Origin: Candidatus Parcubacteria bacterium
GTDB lineage: Bacteria > Patescibacteriota > Minisyncoccia > JAHIHE01 > JAGLIN01
Length of the DNA: 32,619 nucleotides
Direction: 5' to 3'
NCBI GenBank assembly: GCA_023140775.1
Contig: JAGLLA010000004.1
Span: forward strand, 1-32,619
Shown: one piece after another, positions 25,648 through 32,619 of the stretch
Layout of the letters: each line of letters opens with the position of its first letter
How positions within the stretch are numbered: position 1 is the first letter of the stretch
Notes under the pieces: model-generated
Told to the model about the DNA's origin: nothing
The model's input: only the letters and a program-made list of their open reading frames with translations
Database searches by the model: none
Translations under genes and position numbers: made by a program

Positions 25648-26853
25648 ATGAACAAAATTATTACCGATCGAGAAAAAATCAAAACTCTTTTTTCACATAA
25701 TGTCGAGGAAGTGATTATTCAAGATAATTTAGAGAAAAAATTACTTTCTGGAAAACAATTACGCATCAAGCTGGGTTGCGACCCTTCAAGGCCAGATTTG
25801 CATCTGGGTCATTCTGTGGTTATTCGCAAGCTAAAAGAGTTTCAAGATCTTGGACATCAGGTTGTTTTTATTATCGGTGATTCCACGGGAATGATCGGTG
25901 ATCCGTCAGGAAAATCAAAAACTCGCCCTGCACTTTCTGCCGAAAAGGTGAAGGAAAATGCCAAAAGCTATTTTGAACAAGTTGGAAAAATTTTGGATAT
26001 CAAAAAAACAGAGATTAGATATAACAGCGAATGGTTCTCAAAACTGAGATTTGAAGATGTTTTAACTCTTACGGGCAAATTTACTGTTGCCAGGATTCTG
26101 GAAAGAGATGATTTTTCAAAAAGACTCAAAAACGGAATTGACATCGGCGTCAATGAGATTATGTATCCGATCATGCAGGCCTACGATTCGATTATGATCG
26201 AAGCTGATGTTGAAATTGGCGGAACTGATCAAAAATTCAACATGCTCGCAGGACGAGGTTTGCAGAAGAAAATGGATAAATCTCAGCAAAATGTCATCAC
26301 CTGTCCCCTGCTGGTTGGACTTAATGGAAAAGAAAAAATGAGTAAAAGCCTTGATAATTATATCGGAATCACCGAAAGTCCAAATTCAATGTTTGGAAAA
26401 ATTATGTCAATTTCTGACGATATGATCTTTTATTACTTCAAACTTCTGACAGACATTTCCAAAGAAGAATTAGATGCAATTGAAAAAGACTTGAGAGATA
26501 TTTCAAATAATCCTCGAGACCTGAAAGTCAAACTGTCCAAAAACATCATCGCAATCTATCACAACAAAACTGAGGCCGATAAGGCTGAGGAAGAATTCAA
26601 TAAAATTTTTCGAGACAAAAATAAACCAACAAATGTTCCAGAAATTAAACTTGCAAAAAAAGAATATAATCTTTTAGATTTACTGACCGAAACAAAACTC
26701 GCCTCCTCAAAATCTGATGCTCGCAGACTTGTTCAACAAGGTGGAGTGAAAATTAATGATGTCGTGCAGAAAGATTTTGAAACAGAAATTGAAATTAAGG
26801 ACGGCATGATTGTGCAAGTTGGCAAAAGAAGGTTTGTGAAAATTAAAAAATAA
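25648..26853 (+). CDS. tyrS: Tyrosyl-tRNA synthetase
   Basis: LGCDPSRPDLHLGHSVVIRKL (HIGH-like), GMIGDPSGKSKTRP, GGTDQKFNMLAGR, KEKMSKSLDNYI (KMSKS), C-terminal S4-like region. Confidence 0.97.
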   Translation: MNKIITDREKIKTLFSHNVEEVIIQDNLEKKLLSGKQLRIKLGCDPSRPDLHLGHSVVIRKLKEFQDLGHQVVFIIGDSTGMIGDPSGKSKTRPALSAEKVKENAKSYFEQVGKILDIKKTEIRYNSEWFSKLRFEDVLTLTGKFTVARILERDDFSKRLKNGIDIGVNEIMYPIMQAYDSIMIEADVEIGGTDQKFNMLAGRGLQKKMDKSQQNVITCPLLVGLNGKEKMSKSLDNYIGITESPNSMFGKIMSISDDMIFYYFKLLTDISKEELDAIEKDLRDISNNPRDLKVKLSKNIIAIYHNKTEADKAEEEFNKIFRDKNKPTNVPEIKLAKKEYNLLDLLTETKLASSKSDARRLVQQGGVKINDVVQKDFETEIEIKDGMIVQVGKRRFVKIKK

Positions 26854-26875
26854 ATTGCAATATTGTTAAAATGAT

Positions 26876-26904
26876 TCGTTGGCTCTATACTCCTGTGTGG
26901 AGCC
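26876..26904 (+). repeat. REP-like stem-loop, copy 1
   Basis: TCGTT + GGCTCTATAC-TCCT-GTGTGGAGCC; all 10 stem positions pair, two as T.G. Confidence 0.8.
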
Positions 26905-26932
26905 TCGTGTGAAAAACATAAATTGTTACCTA

Positions 26933-27474
26933 TGCCAACACCAAGAATAAATAAAGAAAATAAAAATAAAATCCATTTTTTAAATTTTACAACAATAGAA
27001 TGGATTGATATTTTTACAAAACCGGAATATTTTGATTTAATAATAAATACATTCAAGTATTGCCAGAAAAACCAAGGATTGCTTTTGTACGGATTTGTGA
27101 TTATGACTAATCATATTCATTGTGTGGTATCAGCTAAAGAAAATTATTCTTTAGAAGATATAGTAGCGTCATTTAAAAAGTTTACCACCTTTCAAACAAA
27201 AAGGTTATTAGAAAAAGATAATCGCAAATATATTTTATCTTTAATAAAAAGTTCTTATTCAAAAAAGAAAAACAGCTCTTTTTAAATCTGGCAGAGAGAA
27301 AACTATCCAGAAATAATAGAATCAGAAAAATTCTTTTTACAAAAACTAAATTATCTACATAATAATCCAGTTAAAAAATGTTATGTCATAAAACAGAAAG
27401 ATTGGCTGTATTCATCCGCGAGAAATTATTTGCTAAATGACGATTCTATAATTGCAATTAGCAAGATTGTTTAG
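26933..27474 (+). pseudogene. Y1 (REP-associated tyrosine) transposase, COG1943-like, interrupted by an in-frame TAA
   Basis: MPTPRINKENKNKIHFLNFTT...MTNHIHCVVSAKENYSLEDIVASFKKFTTFQ...NSSF*IWQRENYPEII...FFLQKLNYLHNNPVKKCYVIKQKDWLYSSARNYL; TAA at 27283-27285, same frame resumes. Confidence 0.88.
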
Positions 27475-27475
27475 C

Positions 27476-27504
27476 TTGTTGGTTCCATGTCTCCTGACTG
27501 GAAC
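27476..27504 (+). repeat. REP-like stem-loop, copy 2
   Basis: TTGTT + GGTTCCATGTC-TCCT-GACTGGAAC; stem retained with a one-base bulge. Confidence 0.75.
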
Positions 27505-27535
27505 TTTATGTAAATTTCAGTGGGACCTCACAATA

Positions 27536-27564
27536 GGCTCCAGTCAGGAGACTAGAGCCAACGA
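27536..27564 (-). repeat. REP-like stem-loop, copy 3 (inverted)
   Basis: Reverse complement TCGTT + GGCTCTAGTC-TCCT-GACTGGAGCC. Confidence 0.8.
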
Positions 27565-27624
27565 AAAATATATGGAACTGAAATTAATAATGTAAAAACA
27601 AACTTCTTCCTAATTTAAGATAAC

Positions 27625-27648
27625 AAAAAACCGCTTTAGCGGTTTTTT
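27625..27648. terminator. Bidirectional rho-independent terminator
   Basis: AAAAAACCGCT-tt-AGCGGTTTTTT. Confidence 0.85.
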
Positions 27649-27666
27649 ATTGTAGAAATTCTATAT

Positions 27667-28557
27667 TTATAATAACGCTGCACCAATCAAGGTGGCCTCA
27701 TTGCCTAATCTTGATTGCAATATTTTTGTTTTTCTTCCAGGTATCAAAACTTTTTTTAGCGCCTCTTCTTTTGCTAATTTCAAAATCTCATCTTGTCTGG
27801 AAACACTGCCACCAATTAAAATTACTTCGGGATTTATGGTATTGATTATATTCACTAGACCCATAGCCAGAAATTTACTAGCCTCTTTGATGACTCTTTT
27901 GTCTTTTCTGATACCTCTTGCTGAGTCAATGGCGATTTCTTTGGCCTTTTTTTTCTCCGCATAAAGATCGAAATATAATTTTTCGATTGCTTTTCCAGAC
28001 ACATACTTCTCCCAGCAACCTCTGTTTCCGCAAGCACATTTTCTACCATCATACTCAATACTCATGTGCCCGAACTCACCAGCAATATTGTTTTCTCCAC
28101 AATATAATTTGTTGTCAATTTCAATCGCCCCGCCTATTCCTGTGCCAATTGCCAAATAGACAATATTCTGAAAATTCTTTACTCTTCCAAAAACATTCTC
28201 AGCAAGCGCAAAGCACTTCACATCGTTTTCAATTTCCACTGTCTCGCCAATTTTTTCCTTGATGATGCTTTTTAAATTCATACTATCAATACCATTTATA
28301 TTCGGTGAATGCATGATAATTCCATTTTTACTGTCAATTTGACCAGCAATACCAATTTTGATCTTTTTAAATCCGCCATTTCTTTTCTGATTTAATGCCG
28401 ACTCAATGATGATATTTATAAGATCTTTTTTGTTCTTTGGGGTTGGGACTTTTTGATAATCAAAGATCTGATATCCTTTCTGAGAAAATTCAACAATTCC
28501 ACTGGCAATTTTTGTCCCTCCAATATCAAAAGCGAGAATTTTATTTGTTTTTTTCAT
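27667..28557 (-). CDS. ROK-family sugar kinase (glucokinase-like); ORF open from 28683, likely start MKKTNKILAFDIGGTKIA
   Basis: ILAFDIGGTKIASGIVE, AIGTGIGGAIEIDNKLYCGENNIAGEFGHMSIE, Zn motif CACGNRGCWEKYVSG. Confidence 0.92.
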   Translation of the reverse strand: MKKTNKILAFDIGGTKIASGIVEFSQKGYQIFDYQKVPTPKNKKDLINIIIESALNQKRNGGFKKIKIGIAGQIDSKNGIIMHSPNINGIDSMNLKSIIKEKIGETVEIENDVKCFALAENVFGRVKNFQNIVYLAIGTGIGGAIEIDNKLYCGENNIAGEFGHMSIEYDGRKCACGNRGCWEKYVSGKAIEKLYFDLYAEKKKAKEIAIDSARGIRKDKRVIKEASKFLAMGLVNIINTINPEVILIGGSVSRQDEILKLAKEEALKKVLIPGRKTKILQSRLGNEATLIGAALL

Positions 28558-28636
28558 AATTATTTTCTTAGTAAATTTTAAGTTATATTCCAAGTATACC
28601 ACTAAATTAAAAAAGAGAGCAGTTTTTATAACTCTC

Positions 28637-28891
28637 CTATTCGTCTGCAAAAAGACATAAGTATAATACAAAAGCAACTGCAAGAATCATGACAATTGCA
28701 ACAATAATATTGCCTATAATCCTAGGTATATTAACTAATATATAAAACAAAATAATGACTAAGATTAATACTATAGCTACCTGATAGGCCTTTATTTCTT
28801 TTTGCAAAATTTCATTAATACTTTTTTTGATATTTATTACCAAACTATCATCCTCCATATTCCATAATAAAGCTTTTATAGAATATTGCAA
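28637..28891 (-). CDS. Hypothetical small membrane protein
   Basis: 84 aa ORF (likely true start MEDDSLVINIKK) with two hydrophobic segments. Confidence 0.55.
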   Translation of the reverse strand: MQYSIKALLWNMEDDSLVINIKKSINEILQKEIKAYQVAIVLILVIILFYILVNIPRIIGNIIVAIVMILAVAFVLYLCLFADE

Positions 28892-29028
28892 TATTATCGA
28901 GGTTGAACCTCCTTGATTTCTGAATTCTACCTGGAATAATCCGATGATTAGCGATACTTTCGTGTCGCAGTTTTTGAAGAATATTGAAACTAAAGTTTCA
29001 ACTACCCTCAGCTAAAGCTGGGTAGAAA

Positions 29029-30843
29029 TTATATCTTATAGATATCTTCTGTCAAAAGCTCATAATATTTTCTGATAATTCTTCTAATTCCGACTGCAGA
29101 CCAAAGTTGAACTTCACTGCCCTGATTTTTGTTTCCTAAGAGATCGTGAAAAGGAATTGTCTTTCCACTAATGTCAGCATATACTTCTGGAATGGAATTC
29201 ATCTGTTCAACTGCTTGCAAAGTATCTTCGCAAATTTTTATAATAGTTTTCTTGATTAATCTTTGAGAATCAATCGACCAACCTTCAATGATCGAATGCT
29301 TGAGATGCTTGCTTAAACCCAAAACAACAAAAGCTGTCTGTTTGATCCAGATAACCTGTCCGTGATATTCTTGTTTGGTGTAAAAATATTTGCTTTTACT
29401 GGCAACAAGCAAAGGTCCTGATTTTGTATAAAAATAATCAGGATCTAGGAGTCGATTACAATAACTTGTAATATCCTCCTCGTTGACATTTAAGTATGTA
29501 TATAAATATGATTCATCAAGGTGATTGAGTTTCATTTTTTCATATTTTTGCGATCCATCTCCATTTTTCCCGCTTCCATAAAGAGCGAGAGCATAGGCCG
29601 TGCTTCCATCTTTGTTTCTAAATTTATATTCATCTTTTTTATTTTTCCACTTCTGACATACTTCCTTAATCGCAATTAAATCTTTTTTCTTAAATCCAAG
29701 TTTTATATAATGATTTTTTATAGCTTCCAATGCCTTAGGATAGAAAACGGCATTAACATCAAAAGGAGCGATCAGACTGTCAAGTCTTCTGAACGCATCT
29801 CCGCTGTCTCTCCAATTACCAGTATCATGATGTTTTTTAAATGTTATATGATTTCTTGTCTTTGCTTGTTTGAGCACATATTTTGCAACCAAATGCATTT
29901 TTTTTCTATTATCTTTTTTTAGCCAGAAATTTTCTGACAAAAAATCAATACCCATTAAATACTTGGGTTCAATATCAATCATGTGTCTGTCAAAAACATC
30001 TTTGCCTGATATTTCATATTCATATTTAAACTCGCCGACAACATCCTCATGCCAACCCTCACCTTTCGAATTGACATTTTTCAAACTCATTTCATACATA
30101 TAGCTTCGCACTTCGGAAGTAAAATCATGATGCCCAATATCTGCCGCTTCCATCCAATCCCTTGGAAAAACTGTGCCAAACCGATCACCAGAAGTTTTCC
30201 CCCACTGCAAAAGATGCTTGATCTCAATTTCAGTTTGATCCCAAACTTTTTCGATAAAATTCTTCTTTTCTTTAAAAACTCGAAAATCAAAATTATCTTT
30301 TTCGATTAAACTAATCTTTTTAAAGGTCTGTCGATTTAGATCGTTAGTATTTGCTCTAATGAGTAATGAAATTTTTTCTGACTTTGTCGAAATTTCAAAA
30401 CCCATAAAAGGGTGTTTGATTTTTTTGACCTGCACACTATCATCAAATTCAAATATGGTTTGATAATATTTCTTTCCGTAATTTCTCTTAAACCTTAGCT
30501 GTGTTTGTCCATTTTTTTTAACTTTTCTGGCAAGCTGCGGAACAAGACGATCATAGACATCTCCTCTTATTTGCAGAAAAGTTTTGGAATTCACAATATC
30601 TCTGACAGTTCTCATATCATCCATAGCAGGATAGTATAAATTAATTTTATTCGTATTAAATTGTGCCTTAATTTCCAAAGCATCATCCACACTTTCATCT
30701 GAATTAATAGTAATTTTATGTCTTGGAATATCGATCAATCCGCAATAAAGATGATTATTCGGACCAATAATACGAAACTGCTCATGCGCATCAAAATCAA
30801 CATAATACCCACCCGCTATCCATAAATTTTTATTTATTTTCAT
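29029..30843 (-). CDS. Glycogen debranching enzyme-like / amylo-alpha-1,6-glucosidase family protein
   Basis: TVFPRDWMEAADIGHHDF, GWHEDVVGEF..., HHDTGNWRDSGDAFRRLDSLIAPFDVNAVFYPKAL, resembling (alpha/alpha)6-barrel glycosidases. Confidence 0.7.
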   Translation of the reverse strand: MKINKNLWIAGGYYVDFDAHEQFRIIGPNNHLYCGLIDIPRHKITINSDESVDDALEIKAQFNTNKINLYYPAMDDMRTVRDIVNSKTFLQIRGDVYDRLVPQLARKVKKNGQTQLRFKRNYGKKYYQTIFEFDDSVQVKKIKHPFMGFEISTKSEKISLLIRANTNDLNRQTFKKISLIEKDNFDFRVFKEKKNFIEKVWDQTEIEIKHLLQWGKTSGDRFGTVFPRDWMEAADIGHHDFTSEVRSYMYEMSLKNVNSKGEGWHEDVVGEFKYEYEISGKDVFDRHMIDIEPKYLMGIDFLSENFWLKKDNRKKMHLVAKYVLKQAKTRNHITFKKHHDTGNWRDSGDAFRRLDSLIAPFDVNAVFYPKALEAIKNHYIKLGFKKKDLIAIKEVCQKWKNKKDEYKFRNKDGSTAYALALYGSGKNGDGSQKYEKMKLNHLDESYLYTYLNVNEEDITSYCNRLLDPDYFYTKSGPLLVASKSKYFYTKQEYHGQVIWIKQTAFVVLGLSKHLKHSIIEGWSIDSQRLIKKTIIKICEDTLQAVEQMNSIPEVYADISGKTIPFHDLLGNKNQGSEVQLWSAVGIRRIIRKYYELLTEDIYKI

Positions 30844-30912
30844 AGTTTTGTGTAAATTATCGTTTGCATCCTATTAACACATTATAACATTAATCTTTAT
30901 TTCTGCGAATAA

Positions 30913-30936
30913 AACAAAAAAGCAAGAAATAATGCT
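30913..30936 (-). terminator. Possible rho-independent terminator downstream of the GH57-like gene
   Basis: Minus strand AGCA-ttatttct-TGCT followed by TTTTTGTTTT. Confidence 0.4.
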
Positions 30937-31033
30937 TTAAAAAGGGATAGTCCTTTGAGAAATAAATTTCGAAAATACTTTTTGACAAAACCCGTCTTAC
31001 TAATTTCAGAGATTCCTTTAAGGACTGTCCTTA

Positions 31034-32197
31034 TTATTGATTCTGATAATGTTTTTTCCAATGGCTGCTCCAGATATTTTCAATGATATTGAGAAACATT
31101 TTTTCTGCCTTTATTCTCTTTTTTGTGTCCAGTTTTTCCAATGACCGAATAGCTCGAACTAAGTTCAGCGCGCCAGACTCGATCATGTCGGGATTCCAAA
31201 TTACGTCTTGCCAAATAAAAGATCTCTTTCCACTAGCAGACCAAAAAGTGCAGCTAGTCAATCCTCTGTCCACAAGACTTCTGGCAATTTCGTAACCCTT
31301 GTCCTTTTGATTTTCTTCAACAGTATTAATTGAAAATAACGCCAAATCCCAAAGCATTTTTTGTAATTTATTTTGAGGATCATACCAGAATGAATAGGGA
31401 ATATTATTCTTCAAATCCTCAACTGATGACTCCCAACAAGAGTCCACTGGATCTATTTTCTCAAGATCCTTGAACTGCTCGATGTAATCAGAAATTTTTA
31501 ATCTTTTAATATTTCTATTGGCAAAATTTTCCTCAAGATGCCTTTCCAAATCCCAATGATGATGACCATAGAGTTCTCCGTCTGTAGCAGTGATGACAAC
31601 CCTGTCTTCTTGATCACCTGAAATTTCATTTATTTTTTGAGGCACAAAAGAATCAGAAATTTTCCTATTTCTGAAAACAATTTTCAATCCTAAATTTTCG
31701 ATTTCGAAAACTTTTTCAATATCACCTTGTCCTAATTTACCATTTTTTGAAATCTCATCAAGAATGATCCACTGGAATCCCACTTCTTTCACAACTTCTG
31801 CAACTTCTCTGCTATAGCACATTTCTGGCATATAAAAACCTTTTAATTTAAGATCTGCTCCAAAATATTTTTTCAATATCTCATTATTTAAATTGATCTG
31901 TCTTTTGACCTCGTTCCTATCCAAAAGTGGCAAAATCGGATGATACATTGCGCTGGAAACAAGTTCAATTTTCCCGTCATTATAAGCCTTTTTTAGACCA
32001 TTAATAACATCATTTTTTTGATAAAAATCTAATTGTTCCAAAAGAGACCCTGACACATTCATTGTGAAATTTACATCATCGTCTAAATTTAAAATTCTCA
32101 CGATCCGCCGATAGCTTTCATCAACAATTTTCCCAAAAACAAATCCGTTCTGATGCGGAGGCTGATATAGATGTAAAAAATTTATCCATGTAATCAT
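31034..32197 (-). CDS. Glycoside hydrolase family 57-like protein
   Basis: MITWINFLHLYQPPHQN start, YMPEMCYSREVAEVVKEVGFQWIILDE, ATDGELYGHHHWDLERHL. Confidence 0.85.
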   Translation of the reverse strand: MITWINFLHLYQPPHQNGFVFGKIVDESYRRIVRILNLDDDVNFTMNVSGSLLEQLDFYQKNDVINGLKKAYNDGKIELVSSAMYHPILPLLDRNEVKRQINLNNEILKKYFGADLKLKGFYMPEMCYSREVAEVVKEVGFQWIILDEISKNGKLGQGDIEKVFEIENLGLKIVFRNRKISDSFVPQKINEISGDQEDRVVITATDGELYGHHHWDLERHLEENFANRNIKRLKISDYIEQFKDLEKIDPVDSCWESSVEDLKNNIPYSFWYDPQNKLQKMLWDLALFSINTVEENQKDKGYEIARSLVDRGLTSCTFWSASGKRSFIWQDVIWNPDMIESGALNLVRAIRSLEKLDTKKRIKAEKMFLNIIENIWSSHWKKHYQNQ

Positions 32198-32224
32198 AAT
32201 TTTTGAGTTATATATTCTTTAATT

Positions 32225-32351
32225 TGTCATCCTGAATTTAATTCAGGATCTTTTATGTATTACAATTTATGTAATATTTTCTTTAGAAAATTTGATTTGG
32301 TGTGAATAAAAGCAATTTCCCCGCTTCGCTCCGCTCTGGTCGAAAATGACA
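32225..32351. repeat. Dispersed intergenic repeat, possible copy with TGTCAT ends
   Basis: TGTCATCCTGAA ... TCGAAAATGACA boundaries in an intergenic gap. Confidence 0.4.
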
Positions 32352-32619
32352 AAATAAATATTTTTTAATTATATAAGAGATCTACCGACGAAGTCGGTCG
32401 TTCATGATTTTTTCTTGCGAACTAAGTCAGTTTATTATTTCTAAATATGCAAAAAATATAATTTGTCATTCTGGGTATAAAGGTAGGTAACTTGTTGCTA
32501 AAAATACTAGTTCTTTGCTAAGATAACAGTAAAGAAGAGTTTAATATTAAACTAGTTCAATATTATGAAAAAAAACATGTTCAAAGTGTAGTTCTCTACA
32601 AGTTATCTTTTATGGTAAA

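Noticed and set aside
29710-30309. ORFs overlapping the debranching-enzyme gene
   Set aside because: Antisense or out-of-frame shadows without start-site support.
1-32619. Global UGA-to-Gly genetic code (as in Gracilibacteria/SR1)
   Set aside because: Long genes (polA, PBP1A, ruvB, tyrS) contain no internal TGA, and TGA appears as the natural stop of the TPR gene and the 25094 ORF; only the SGNH gene has an internal TGA.
1-32619. CRISPR arrays, tRNA or rRNA genes
   Set aside because: No regularly spaced identical repeats, no tRNA T-arm/acceptor signatures and no rRNA-like sequence were found by eye; not confirmed with tRNAscan or similar tools.

Overview
AT-rich 32.6 kb bacterial window whose gene content and style suggest a Candidate Phyla Radiation / Patescibacteria-like genome; this is inferred from the gene set only. 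Recognisable genes are ruvA, rpsT, holA, a DUF3048/YerB-like protein, polA, tsaE, a DHH-family homologue, a PilB/GspE-type ATPase, a TPR protein, ruvB, a bacterial PH-domain protein, an SGNH hydrolase, an MFS transporter, a PBP1A-type penicillin-binding protein, tyrS, a Y1 (REP-type) transposase remnant, a ROK kinase, a glycogen-debranching-like enzyme and a GH57-like protein, plus several short hypothetical proteins. No rRNA, tRNA or CRISPR array was seen. The observations most worth following up are: (1) an unannotated ~190-nt structured RNA on the minus strand between the TPR gene and ruvB, with a 25-position closing stem whose four non-Watson-Crick pairs are G.U only on that strand and a TTGACA-N17-TACACT promoter (6S-like architecture); (2) an SGNH hydrolase with an in-frame TGA exactly at the Gly of the catalytic GDS block; (3) a 108-codon ORF missing from the ORF track, with a strong Shine-Dalgarno at ideal spacing from an ATT codon and no ATG/GTG/TTG available; (4) a DHH phosphoesterase homologue that has lost essentially all metal ligands; (5) three stem-loop repeats with compensatory changes flanking the broken Y1 transposase; (6) a dispersed intergenic repeat family with TGTCAT ends.
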